Assembly (NCBI RefSeq): GCF_014837245.1
Contig: NZ_JACYFU010000001.1
Coordinates: 558,001 to 622,000, forward strand
Length of the DNA stretch: 64,000 nt
Reading direction: 5' to 3'
DNA from: Devosia oryzisoli
GTDB lineage: Bacteria; Pseudomonadota; Alphaproteobacteria; Rhizobiales; Devosiaceae
Translations under genes and position numbers: made by a program
Part shown: positions 7,260-15,450 of the stretch, in pieces
How positions within the stretch are numbered: the first letter of the stretch is position 1
How the letters are laid out: each line of letters starts with the position of its first letter
Notes under the pieces: model-generated
Seen by the model: the letters and a program-made list of their open reading frames with translations, nothing else
Database searches by the model: none
Told to the model about the DNA's origin: nothing

Positions 7260-8076
7260 GAACATTGTCGTGCATCTCACGGGTTCCGACGAAGACGAGG
7301 TGCGTCTCGAAGCTGCCGAAGGCTTGGCGGCAGCTTTCAACGCCCATTTGACTGGGCTGCTGATGCATGTGGATCCGGAAATCGCCGTCATGCCGGAGGC
7401 GGCCTATGCCGGTGTCGGACCGGAACTCATCCAGGAGGAGCGCGAGAAAACGGAGCGGCGGAGGAAGGCACTCACCATACAATTCGATAAGATGGGAGTG
7501 CCGAACGATTTACGCGTCGTCGAAGGCTGGCGATCCACCATCGGTGGTGCAATGGCCGCAGAGGCCCATGTTGCAGATCTGTTCGTGGGTACGCGTCCCT
7601 ACGGCGATCCGAACAAGGAGCAATTCCTCGAAGAGGGCGTGCTGTTCGGGTCCGGGACTCCGTGCCTTCTTCTGCCGCCGGGCTATCGTGCGTCGATGCC
7701 ACCCCAGACCGTTCTCGTGGCCTGGAAAAGCACCCGCGAATGCGCTCGGGCAACTCGAGATGCCATCCCGTTCATGCTGCAAGCACGCCAGGTGGTCGTG
7801 GCGTTCGCGACGGAGCGGGCAGATGAGGAAAGACACAATTCTTCGGCAGCGGATGTGGCCCGCTACCTGAGCCGGCACGGCATCAGTCTCGAGGTCCGCG
7901 AAATGGCGGGGTGGGAGGCAGCAGACGAGGCCATCCTCACCGAAGCGAAAGACCAGGGGGCGGACCTCATTGTCGCGGGTGCCTTTGGGCATTCGCGCCT
8001 GCAAGAGCGTGTGATGGGCGGCGTGACGCGCACCCTGCTAACTCGATGCGAGTTGCCTGTGCTGCTCTCTCGCTAA
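7252..8076 (+). CDS. Universal stress protein, tandem UspA domains
   Basis: A 274-residue protein with two UspA domains (residues ~1-145 and ~150-274). The second ends with GAFGHSRLQERVMGGVTRTLL, matching the G-x2-G-x9-G-S/T nucleotide-binding signature. Tandem Usps bind ATP and help survival in growth arrest and low oxygen. The start is ATG 7252 with GGTGG/GGAAG upstream; a GTG 9 bases earlier is less likely. It overlaps the DUF4342 gene by 8 bp, so the two are translationally coupled. It precedes fixL by ~55 bp on the same strand and may be co-transcribed with it. Confidence 0.92.
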   Translation: MIKNIVVHLTGSDEDEVRLEAAEGLAAAFNAHLTGLLMHVDPEIAVMPEAAYAGVGPELIQEEREKTERRRKALTIQFDKMGVPNDLRVVEGWRSTIGGAMAAEAHVADLFVGTRPYGDPNKEQFLEEGVLFGSGTPCLLLPPGYRASMPPQTVLVAWKSTRECARATRDAIPFMLQARQVVVAFATERADEERHNSSAADVARYLSRHGISLEVREMAGWEAADEAILTEAKDQGADLIVAGAFGHSRLQERVMGGVTRTLLTRCELPVLLSR

Positions 8077-8130
8077 GCTTGTCGCCGATGCCGCAGCGGC
8101 GTACAGTCAGTGACAGTGACCGAGGCAGCA

Positions 8131-9477
8131 ATGGGTCAGTCCTGGGCGAGCCGATACTGGAGTTATCTGGTGGCGCCGTTCCTGGCCGCCGGCTCCTTCT
8201 TTGCGCTCAAGCTTGGGGAGAGGCTTTTTGATGTTCGGATCGGTCCCGGGATTGTTCTCGCCGCACTAGTTCTGTCGGGCATAATTGGCTTGGGCATAGC
8301 GTTTAGCAGCCGAACTCTTTCCGCTGCGCGCGAGCGAGAGCGGAATACGGCATTGTTCTTGGCTTCGCGCAACGCGGAACTGCGCGCGTTGCTGCTGACG
8401 GTGCTCGACGCCGTAATCGTCATCGACGTCAGCGGCACGGTCAGAAGCATGAATCCCGCTGCCGAGCGGCAATTTGGCTACGCCAGCGAAGAGGTCGTCG
8501 GCAGAGATGTTTCCATGCTCATGCCTGAGCCCTACCGCAGCAACCATAAGGGCTACATGGAGCACTACCTTCGAACCGGTGAGAAACACATCATCGGCAA
8601 CGACCGTGTGGTGGTCGGACTTCGCAAGGACGGAACCACCTTTCCCATCAGGCTTGCCGTGGGGGAATTCGCCTTTAACGGTGAGCGGCACTTCATCGGT
8701 TTTGTGCGAGACCTGACGGAAATGGAAGAGACGGCGACTGAACTTCAACAATCCCAGAACGAGCTTGCCCGGCTCTCGCGCTACACGGAACTGGGTGAGA
8801 TGGCCTCAACGCTGGCTCATGAACTCAACCAGCCGCTTTCGGTAGCCGCCAACTATGTCCACGGCGCACGCCGGTTGCTCAATGGCACGAGCGACCCGAA
8901 GCTACTGCAACTTCACTCTGCCCTGGGAGAGGCCGGCGAGCAGATCCTGCGCGCGGGTAACATCATCCGCCATCTTCGTGAGTTCGTGCGGCGCGGCGAC
9001 GCCGACAAGCAGCGCTGCGACGTCAAAACACTGGTGGAGGAGGCCAGTGTTCTGGCCCTGCAAGGTGCTCGGGCGCAGGGCATACGCACCTTCTTCGAAC
9101 TGTCCGAAACAGCACCCGTGCTGGCCAATCCCGTCCAGGTGCAACAGGTGCTGGTCAATTTGATGCGTAACGCGCTCGAAGCCATGCAGGATAGTCAGAG
9201 CAAGACGCTCGTCGTGCGGACATCGCAGGAGGCGGACCACCTGATCGTCGATGTCATCGACAGCGGCACTGGTATCGCCCCCGAGATTGCCGGCAGCCTG
9301 TTCAAGCCCTTCGTGTCCGGCAAAGCGGGTGGCATGGGCGTCGGGCTGTCGATTTCGAAGCGGATTGTCGAGGCCCACGGGGGCACGATCAGCGCGAGCG
9401 CCAACGCCAGTGGCGGCACGCGGTTCAGGTTCTCATTGCCCGCGCTGGTCGATAGGGAGGAGCGCGATGTCCAATGA
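8131..9477 (+). CDS. fixL: Oxygen-sensing heme-PAS histidine kinase FixL
   Basis: A 448-residue sensor kinase that autophosphorylates when its heme loses O2 and passes phosphate to FixJ. Numbered from ATG 8131: two hydrophobic segments at ~13-31 and ~40-58, a PAS domain at ~85-195, then a HisKA/HATPase core. By alignment from memory with Bradyrhizobium FixL, the PAS domain keeps the heme-ligand His (His139, in RSNHKGY), a distal His153 (EKHIIG) and the O2-contacting Arg159 (GNDR). The phosphoacceptor His230 is in LAHELNQPL. The ATP-binding N, G1 and G2 boxes follow ([23 protein letters not shown]). Position 145 is His where FixL usually has Arg. ATG 8131 has GAGG 5 nt upstream; a GTG at 8110 would add 7 residues. 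It overlaps fixJ. Confidence 0.9.
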   Translation: MGQSWASRYWSYLVAPFLAAGSFFALKLGERLFDVRIGPGIVLAALVLSGIIGLGIAFSSRTLSAARERERNTALFLASRNAELRALLLTVLDAVIVIDVSGTVRSMNPAAERQFGYASEEVVGRDVSMLMPEPYRSNHKGYMEHYLRTGEKHIIGNDRVVVGLRKDGTTFPIRLAVGEFAFNGERHFIGFVRDLTEMEETATELQQSQNELARLSRYTELGEMASTLAHELNQPLSVAANYVHGARRLLNGTSDPKLLQLHSALGEAGEQILRAGNIIRHLREFVRRGDADKQRCDVKTLVEEASVLALQGARAQGIRTFFELSETAPVLANPVQVQQVLVNLMRNALEAMQDSQSKTLVVRTSQEADHLIVDVIDSGTGIAPEIAGSLFKPFVSGKAGGMGVGLSISKRIVEAHGGTISASANASGGTRFRFSLPALVDREERDVQ

Positions 9478-10108
9478 CATTGTGGTACATATTCTCGATG
9501 ACGAGGAGAGCGTCCGCAAGTCGCTCGCCTTCCTGATCTCCACGTTTGGCTACCCCGTGCGCATTCATGGCAGTGCCGCCGACTTTCTTGCTGGTCGGCC
9601 TTACCCCCTCGGCCACTGTCTGATTACGGACCTGCAGATGCCGGAGATGGACGGCCTGCAGTTGTTGCGGCAACTGCGCAAAGACGAGACGCCGCTCCCC
9701 ACGATCGTGCTTACGGGTCATGGAGATGTCAGCATGGCCGTTGCCGCCATGAAGGAAGGTGCGGTTGATTTCATCGAAAAGCCTTTCGAGGATACGCTCC
9801 TCAAGGATGCGATCGAAGCGTTGACGGGAAAGTCCCGCGCAGCGGCGGCCAGCGATCGCGATCACCAGGACGTTCTTGACAGGCTTTCCAGCCTCAGCCC
9901 GCGTGAGCGCCAGGTGTTCGAGGGAATCGTGGCTGGAAAGAGCAACAAGTCGATCGCCATGGAATGTGAGCTCAGTCCCCGCACGGTGGAAGTGTACAGG
10001 GCAAACGTTATGGGGAAAATGCATTGCCGAACGCTCCCGGGTTTGGTGCGCATGGCGATGAATGCCGGGGTCGAGATCGGGGACGGCGCGGCATCGGAGG
10101 CACACTAG
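9467..10108 (+). CDS. fixJ: Response regulator FixJ
   Basis: A 213-residue two-domain regulator. The receiver domain (1-~125) has the acidic pair Asp11-Asp12, the phosphoacceptor Asp55 in [11 protein letters not shown], and the conserved Lys in IEKPF. A LuxR/FixJ-type helix-turn-helix covers ~148-205 ([19 protein letters not shown] onward). It is phosphorylated by FixL and then activates fixK-type promoters. The start codon lies inside the end of fixL (11-bp overlap) with GGGAGGAG upstream, so the pair is translationally coupled. The downstream fixK leader contains repeats that could be its binding site. Confidence 0.92.
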   Translation: MSNDIVVHILDDEESVRKSLAFLISTFGYPVRIHGSAADFLAGRPYPLGHCLITDLQMPEMDGLQLLRQLRKDETPLPTIVLTGHGDVSMAVAAMKEGAVDFIEKPFEDTLLKDAIEALTGKSRAAAASDRDHQDVLDRLSSLSPRERQVFEGIVAGKSNKSIAMECELSPRTVEVYRANVMGKMHCRTLPGLVRMAMNAGVEIGDGAASEAH

Positions 10109-10110
10109 GG

Positions 10111-10142
10111 TTAATACTAGGTTAACGACCGGAATTTCGGTC
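10111..10142. promoter_or_regulatory. Candidate FixJ/fixK control region: near-palindrome plus direct repeat
   Basis: Between fixJ and fixK lie a near-direct repeat (CTAGGGTTAA ... CTAGGTTAA, about 10104-10125) and a 16-bp near-perfect palindrome GACCGGAATTTCGGTC (10127-10142, one mismatched pair). There is no TTGA-N6-TCAA box here, so fixK is more likely controlled by FixJ than by itself. FixJ binding is inferred from position only. Confidence 0.4.
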
Positions 10143-10190
10143 CGGCTGGCGAACTGCAATCTGTTCTTCACCTCTCAGTGGAGACAGCAG

Positions 10191-10835
10191 ATGACGTTTC
10201 AGGTCGATACCCATCGCATGGGTGTGAACATCGCATCCCCCGCCGGGGCCAGTCTCGCAGGACTGACACACGTTGCCCTCTCTGTATATCAAGCAAACTC
10301 CGAAGTTTATGGCCAGGGCGAGCCTGCCGGATCCCTGTACATCGTCGAATTCGGCTGTGTCAGGGTCGGCCGTTTCACTTCCGACGGACGCCGCTACGTT
10401 GTCGGTTTCTGCTTTGCCGGAGACGTCTTCGGCTGGGAAAGTGACGTCGTGCACGACTTTTTCGCTGAAGCTGTCGAAATCAGTGGCATCCGCGCGGTTA
10501 GGCCCGGTCGTGCCAACGACGCGCCAGCCAAGCTCCTCCCCCTCATGCTCAAAAGCCTGCGGCGCTTCGAACAGCATTTGATCGTGTTGCGCGGGACACG
10601 AGTAGACGAGCGCCTCGCTGCCTTTCTGTGTCAGTTGTCGGAACGGCAGGACGGCGAGAGCCTGGTTCAACTGCCGATGCCCCGCAGCGATATCGGCGAC
10701 TATCTGGGGGTGAGCCTGGAAACGGTTTCGCGCATCCTGCGCCGGTTCAAGGACCGCGGCATCATACGCACGCCCGATACCCACTCAGTGGAAATCCTCG
10801 ATTGGCAGCGCCTGCAGAACCTTTGTAGCGCGTGA
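10191..10835 (+). CDS. fixK: CRP/FNR-family transcriptional regulator, FixK type
   Basis: A 214-residue regulator with a cyclic-nucleotide-binding-like beta-roll (residues ~25-125), a dimer helix and a C-terminal winged HTH. The recognition helix reads VSLETVSRILRRF, with the E-x2-S-R residues that in FNR contact TTGA half-sites, matching the TTGA-N6-TCAA boxes across this block. No N-terminal cysteine cluster for a 4Fe-4S centre is present, so it should not sense O2 itself; that role falls to FixL-FixJ. ATG 10191 has GGAG 7-8 nt upstream. It follows fixJ by 82 bp and is followed within 11 bp by a FixK-type box for the BON gene. Confidence 0.88.
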   Translation: MTFQVDTHRMGVNIASPAGASLAGLTHVALSVYQANSEVYGQGEPAGSLYIVEFGCVRVGRFTSDGRRYVVGFCFAGDVFGWESDVVHDFFAEAVEISGIRAVRPGRANDAPAKLLPLMLKSLRRFEQHLIVLRGTRVDERLAAFLCQLSERQDGESLVQLPMPRSDIGDYLGVSLETVSRILRRFKDRGIIRTPDTHSVEILDWQRLQNLCSA

Positions 10836-10845
10836 CTACTGCAAA

Positions 10846-10859
10846 TTGACCAAAGTCAA
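10846..10859 (+). promoter_or_regulatory. FNR/FixK-type box (TTGACCAAAGTCAA)
   Basis: A perfect TTGAC-CAAA-GTCAA palindrome centred ~71 bp upstream of the BON gene start and just after the fixK stop codon. Confidence 0.75.
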
Positions 10860-10923
10860 GGGTGGCTCCGCCGCCGACGCTACCCTCGCATCGGCGCTTC
10901 CGCCAAGTCACGAGGAGCAGGAA

Positions 10924-11571
10924 ATGGACGACATAACACTGAAAAATCTGATCAATGAGGAGCTTGAGTTCGAGCCCAGCATCGATGCTGCTGATATCGG
11001 TGTCGCCGTGGAGAATGGCATCGTGACGCTGTCGGGGCACGTGCCGAACTATGCTCAGAAGAACAAGATCGAGGAAGTGATCGGCCAGATCAAAGGGGTG
11101 CGCGGCTACGCAGAGGAAATTGAAGTTCGTTTTCCTGGCCAGCACTCCACTGCCGACGACGTCTTGGCCAAGCGGGCGGCGGATCTCATCCGGTGGAACG
11201 CCTTCGTTCCGGAAGACGCCATCAAAGTGAAGGTCCAGAAGGGTTATGTCACGCTGACGGGTACGGTGGAGTGGCAGTACCAGAAAGAGCGCGCCTATCG
11301 GGCCGTTGCAGACATGGACGGGATCGTGGGGGTGTACAATCGCGTCGACATCAAGCCGCGTCCTACCGCAGGCGATGTCAAATCGCGCATCGAACAAGCG
11401 TTGAAACGCAATGCCGAGCTCGAGTCCGAGGCGATCAAGGTGAATGTCAGCGACGGGAAGGTCACCCTGGAGGGCCAGATCAAGACCTGGTCGGAGCGTG
11501 GCATCGCCGAACGCGCAGCCTGGGCAGCACCCGGTGTCAAGCAGGTCGAAGATCGCCTGAGAATTTCCTGA
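10924..11571 (+). CDS. Triple BON-domain protein
   Basis: A 215-residue protein with three BON domains at roughly residues 3-70, 77-145 and 147-215, each with the G-x-V-x-L-x-G core (GIVTLSGHV, GYVTLTGTV, GKVTLEGQI). BON domains are thought to bind phospholipids or ligands; OsmY-like members are stress-induced. Unlike OsmY, no signal peptide is visible, so it is probably cytosolic or peripheral to the inner membrane. ATG 10924 is preceded by GAGGAGCAG. The frame is open further upstream but crosses the FixK-type box. The next element is a hairpin and two small open frames. Confidence 0.88.
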   Translation: MDDITLKNLINEELEFEPSIDAADIGVAVENGIVTLSGHVPNYAQKNKIEEVIGQIKGVRGYAEEIEVRFPGQHSTADDVLAKRAADLIRWNAFVPEDAIKVKVQKGYVTLTGTVEWQYQKERAYRAVADMDGIVGVYNRVDIKPRPTAGDVKSRIEQALKRNAELESEAIKVNVSDGKVTLEGQIKTWSERGIAERAAWAAPGVKQVEDRLRIS

Positions 11572-11582
11572 CAGGCGTTGCA

Positions 11583-11608
11583 GCGAGCGGGCACGCCAGC
11601 CCGCTCGC
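11583..11608 (+). terminator. Hairpin after the BON gene
   Basis: GCGAGCGGGC and GCCCGCTCGC make a perfect 10-bp stem with a 6-nt loop 11 bp after the BON stop. It is followed by AAAGGGGGG rather than a T-run, so it may be a weak terminator or an mRNA stabiliser. Confidence 0.4.
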
Positions 11609-11621
11609 AAAGGGGGGCAGC

Positions 11622-11684
11622 ATGACAGTCTTGCCTCACATCAACCTCGAGATCCGCACGGGCCGGTCATTGCTTTCGAGATGA
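11622..11684 (+). CDS. Very short open frame, 20 residues (doubtful)
   Basis: An ATG with a GGGGGG ribosome-binding-like run 4 nt upstream opens a 20-residue frame (MTVLPHINLEIRTGRSLLSR). It lies between the BON-gene hairpin and the 85-residue open frame, so it could be a leader peptide or the remnant start of a longer gene. There is no family match from sight and no other support. Confidence 0.2.
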   Translation: MTVLPHINLEIRTGRSLLSR

Positions 11685-11705
11685 CCGCCGCAGAGAGGGA
11701 CTGAA

Positions 11706-11963
11706 ATGTCCAATGCTGAGTGGCATCGCCTCAACCCACAACCCATCTATCCGCGAGCGCACTTTCTGGGATGGTATCTCAGGCACGAGGCTGCCTGCGA
11801 CTGCCAGCCCATTCCGGAGACCGTCCTGCGCGAACTCGACGCGCTGGGGATCGTCACACCGGGGCGCACCCACCGCTTCGGCATCGGTCAGCCCGCCGTC
11901 ATCGGCCAGCACCACCCCGTGCCCAGGCGCCCGCCGTCGCTGCCGGTGCTCCACTCATCCTGA
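11706..11963 (+). CDS. Hypothetical 85-residue protein
   Basis: An 85-residue frame starting at ATG 11706 with a purine-rich GAGAGGGA upstream. The N-terminal 60 residues (WHRLNPQPIYPRAHFLGWYL, then ACDCQPIPETVLRELDALGI) have a plausible protein-like composition, while the Pro-rich end does not. It is not recognised. It lies downstream of the BON gene on the same strand and stops 12 bp before the end of the convergent acyl-CoA synthetase gene. It may be a small FixK-regulon protein or a fragment. Confidence 0.4.
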   Translation: MSNAEWHRLNPQPIYPRAHFLGWYLRHEAACDCQPIPETVLRELDALGIVTPGRTHRFGIGQPAVIGQHHPVPRRPPSLPVLHSS

Positions 11964-11974
11964 ACACGCGGCGG

Positions 11975-14644
11975 TTAACAGCGCTCGGCGAGCTCAAGGC
12001 GGACGATGACGGTGTCTCTTGTCTGGCCCGGTTCGGCGCTGAATCCCAGCGCCTGAACCAGGTCGAGCATTCGCCGGTTCTCCCGCATGATCGATCCGAA
12101 CAGTTCGCCGACCTTTTCTGCCCTGCCGTACGCGATAAGGTGCTCCATCAGTTTCTTGCCTAGCCCCTTGCCCTGCAGATCGCTGCGCACCATCAGACCA
12201 AACTCAGCCTTGCTGCGATCGGGGTCTGCTGCATAGCGCACAATCCCCGCAAGGGCGCCCTGATCGAGCGCGACGAATGCAATGTCACGATCGTAATCGA
12301 GCTGGGTCAGCCGGATCAGTGTTTCCCGCGGCAGGTCTTTCGTCGGCACGAGGAACCGCAGCCGCATGTCCTCTGCACTGATGCCCGCGAGGAAATCCGG
12401 ATAAAGCGCTGCGTCCACGGGCCGAATGGCGCGGATGTCGTAGCGCTCTCCATCCAGGTCCACGCTCTTTGCCCAGGCGGCGGGATAGGGTCGGATGGCG
12501 AGAGCCGGATTAGCCACGCCAGCGGGTGGGCGGGAAAGGTCGAGTTCGATCCGTGCGTCGAGAACAATGGCTCCGGCCTCGTCCACAAGCAGCGGGTTGA
12601 TGTCCAGGGCCCGGATCTGCGGGCAGTCGATGAGCAACTGTGATACCGCCTTGAGTGCGTTGACGATGCTGCCATGGTCGGCCCGTGGACGGTCCCGATA
12701 GCCGGCCAGGAGCCGGCTGATGCGCGTGCGGCCGATCATGGCCTGGGCCAGGACGTCATCGACGGGCAACAATTCCATCGTGGTGTCGGCAATGACTTCC
12801 ACGGCCGTGCCGCCGGCTCCGAACATCAGCACGGGACCGAAGACCGGATCGTCAGCCACGCCGATCAGCAACTCATGAGCGTTTGGCCGCGTGATCATCT
12901 GCTGAACGACGAAGCCGTTGAGCTGATGCTGAAGTCCCTTGGCGCGGAGGCGTTCAGCGATGGTGCGTGCCGCTTCGGCGGCGGCATCGGCCGTTGGAAC
13001 GCCTATGATCACGCCCCCCAGATCCGATTTGTGCGTCAGGGTCTCAGACACCATTTTCACGACAAGCTTGCCCCCCTCATGAAGAAGGCCGGCCGCTGCC
13101 TGGTGCACGTCATCGGCCGATGCGACGGTCACTGACGCCGGCACGGCAATGCCATAGCTGCCCAGCACCGCCTTTGCTTCGACCTCGGTCAGCATGGTGC
13201 GGTTGGCCGCGGCTACCTTCTTTATCACCGCTGCTGCCGAAGCACGGTCGACATGCAGGGTCTCGAACGTGCCGGGGACGCGCTGCAATTGATCGGTCAG
13301 CCTCTGCCGGTCGAGCAAAACCCCGATCGCTTGCGCCGCCTCCGATGGCGTATCGAGGCTGGCAATGCCGACGGCGTTGAGGGTACGCCTGGCTTCTGCC
13401 GCCGCGTGCTGGCCCAGCCATGTCGCCATGACCGGCTTTCCGCCGATGCGCCCCTGTTCGCACTTGCCAGCGACAGCTTTGGCCGCCGCGGCCGGCTCGG
13501 CCAGAGCCGTGGGGCAATTCATCGCCCAGACGAGGTCCACTCCCGGATCTGCGACGGCCGCCTCGATGGCACCCACGTAACGCTTGGGAGGCGCATCGCC
13601 GATGATGTCTATAGGGTTCGCGTGCGACCACGTCGGCGGCAGAATGGCGTTCAGGCTGGCAAGGGTCTCGGGGCAGAGCGAGGCAAGGGCCGCGCCACGG
13701 TCGAGCAGATGATCGACCGCCAGGACGCCGGCGCCGCCACCATTGGTGACGATTGCAACCCGACCGCTGGTCAGTGCTCCAAAGCGGGCGGTGATTTCCG
13801 CTGCGGAGAACAGATCGTGCAGGTCACCGACGCGAATGACGCCCGCCCGCTGCAGGGCTGCCTCGACAACGCCATCGGCTCCCGCCAAGGCTCCGGTGTG
13901 CGTCTGGGCAGCCTGCGCTGCCTCTGCATGCCGCCCCGGCTTGACAGCGATGACCGGCTTGATGCGCGAGGCGGCGCGGGCGGCTGACATGAACTTGCGC
14001 GCCTGGCTGATGCTTTCGACGTAGAGCAAAATTGCCGATGTCGCGCTGTCCTGAGCGAGCATATTCAGGCAATCACCAATGTCGACATCGAGCATGTCGC
14101 CTACCGACACGATCTGCGAAAAGCCGATCCCTTCCGCTTCAGCCCAATCGATGATCGAGGAGACGATGGCGCCCGACTGCGACACCAGTGCCAACGATCC
14201 GGGTCGCGCGTCGATGTGGGTGAAACTGGCGTTGAGGCCGAGATTGGGGGCAAGAAAGCCAATCGAGTTCGGTCCGATTATGCGCACGCCGTGGCGACCC
14301 GCGGCCTCCATCATTGCTTTCTTGCCCTGCGCATCGATGCCGGCTGTAATCACCACCGCTGCGCGGCTGCCGGCAGTGCCGATCGACTCGATCAGCCCGG
14401 GCACGCTGACCGGTGGCGTCACGATTACGCAAAGATCGGGGACCTCCGGAAGCGCCCGGACCTCGGGGTAGCAGGGTAGTCCCCAGAGGGACGAATACTT
14501 CGGGTTGACCGCATAGATGGGGCCCCGAAAACTCCGTCTCACATTGGCGAAAAGCAGCGCCCCAACCTTTCCGGGCACATCGGAGGCGCCGATGACCGCG
14601 ACCGATCTGGGAGCGAACGCGCGGTCGAGATTGCGGATGGTCAT
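11975..14644 (-). CDS. ADP-forming acyl-CoA synthetase - GNAT protein (Pat/PatZ-type acetyltransferase)
   Basis: An 889-residue fusion. Residues ~5-460 form the CoA-binding and ligase domains of ADP-forming acyl-CoA synthetases (VAVIGASDVPGKVGALLF; VSQSGAIVSSI), ~475-700 an ATP-grasp domain, and ~735-889 a GNAT domain (LQGKGLGKKLMEHLIAYGRA). This architecture is that of Pat/PatZ lysine acetyltransferases, which control acetyl-CoA synthetase and other enzymes. His249 sits in QTHTGALAG, where the phospho-His of true ADP-forming synthetases is found, so synthetase activity may be retained. ATG 14644 has GGAG 8 nt upstream. It follows the SGNH remnant on the same strand after 40 bp. A weak FixK-like site lies ~62 bp upstream. 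Confidence 0.9.
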   Translation of the reverse strand: MTIRNLDRAFAPRSVAVIGASDVPGKVGALLFANVRRSFRGPIYAVNPKYSSLWGLPCYPEVRALPEVPDLCVIVTPPVSVPGLIESIGTAGSRAAVVITAGIDAQGKKAMMEAAGRHGVRIIGPNSIGFLAPNLGLNASFTHIDARPGSLALVSQSGAIVSSIIDWAEAEGIGFSQIVSVGDMLDVDIGDCLNMLAQDSATSAILLYVESISQARKFMSAARAASRIKPVIAVKPGRHAEAAQAAQTHTGALAGADGVVEAALQRAGVIRVGDLHDLFSAAEITARFGALTSGRVAIVTNGGGAGVLAVDHLLDRGAALASLCPETLASLNAILPPTWSHANPIDIIGDAPPKRYVGAIEAAVADPGVDLVWAMNCPTALAEPAAAAKAVAGKCEQGRIGGKPVMATWLGQHAAAEARRTLNAVGIASLDTPSEAAQAIGVLLDRQRLTDQLQRVPGTFETLHVDRASAAAVIKKVAAANRTMLTEVEAKAVLGSYGIAVPASVTVASADDVHQAAAGLLHEGGKLVVKMVSETLTHKSDLGGVIIGVPTADAAAEAARTIAERLRAKGLQHQLNGFVVQQMITRPNAHELLIGVADDPVFGPVLMFGAGGTAVEVIADTTMELLPVDDVLAQAMIGRTRISRLLAGYRDRPRADHGSIVNALKAVSQLLIDCPQIRALDINPLLVDEAGAIVLDARIELDLSRPPAGVANPALAIRPYPAAWAKSVDLDGERYDIRAIRPVDAALYPDFLAGISAEDMRLRFLVPTKDLPRETLIRLTQLDYDRDIAFVALDQGALAGIVRYAADPDRSKAEFGLMVRSDLQGKGLGKKLMEHLIAYGRAEKVGELFGSIMRENRRMLDLVQALGFSAEPGQTRDTVIVRLELAERC

Positions 14645-14684
14645 GTTCGTGCTCCTGTGCTGTCTGCTGACCGGTGTAGCCGCC

Positions 14685-15450
14685 TCAACGCGCTGTGCCT
14701 TGACCTGGAACAACCACCGGCTCTTTCATCAGTGGCACCAGAACCTGCTCCGCCAGCGCCTCGACGCCCTGGCGTCCGAGATGATCGCTATCGAAATAAT
14801 AGCGCGCCTCCGGCAGCAGGGCGGAATAATCCTCCAACTCCAGGCCGCGCAGCTTGAGCTGGTCTCCGAGCGACCGGTCGAAGTCCGCCTCTCCCGGGAG
14901 TTGCGCATAGAACCTTGGCGGCACCGGCAGTTTCACCACGTGCACAGCCATTCCTGCCGCGCTCGCCCGGTCGACAAGCGCCATGAAGCTCTCAAGATAG
15001 TGCCGCAGGGTCTCCTCACCGCCGCTCCCCGCCGGGTAGAGATAGGCGATGCGCTCAGCTTCGGCTACCGCGGAAGGTCTGTACCGACGGTCGAAGTTGG
15101 CCGCCGCTTCCCAGATGTCCGGCATGAAACGTTCGGGGTTGTTGACCTTGGGAAATCCGGTGAGGTACGCGGCTGATCCGACGGGCGAGAGCATGCCACC
15201 CAGCCCGCCGGCAACCAGCGTGCCCGAGCCCCCCCGTAAAGGGCGTGCGCGCGAGCAAGTCCGTATCCACCAGGCGCTCCTCGTTCCACTGCGCGCTGCG
15301 GAAGGCGAAGGAGTCGACGACATAAAGCAGCGCCGCTGCAGTTCGATGGCGCAGGAACTCCTGCAAGACGGCATCCGCATAGACCGGTCCGACCCGCTGA
15401 ACCGCCAGGTTGAGGATGCTCCTGCCGCTCAGATTCTCAAGACGGCCCGC
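14685..15450 (-). pseudogene. 3' remnant of an SGNH-like hydrolase gene, with internal frameshift
   Basis: Two overlapping minus-strand frames together encode one protein end. The first (to about 15235) contains [14 protein letters not shown] and LYVVDSFAFRSAQWNEERL. The second runs from about 15235 to 14685 and ends with YYFDSDHLGRQGVEALAEQV, whose D-x-x-H-L block resembles the Asp-His end of SGNH/GDSL esterases. The frames switch inside a run of seven C (15229-15235); six would restore one frame. The 5' half is absent and replaced by the ftsH fragment. It cannot make a normal product. The hydrolase class is a guess from the last motif. Confidence 0.65.
14700..14713 (-). promoter_or_regulatory. 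Degenerate FixK-like site (TTGACCTGGAACAA)
   Basis: TTGA-CCTGGA-ACAA has one mismatch to the TTGA-N6-TCAA consensus but sits at the same distance (~62 bp) from the acyl-CoA synthetase/GNAT start as the good sites do from theirs. It lies inside the end of the SGNH remnant. Only its position supports it. Confidence 0.35.
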
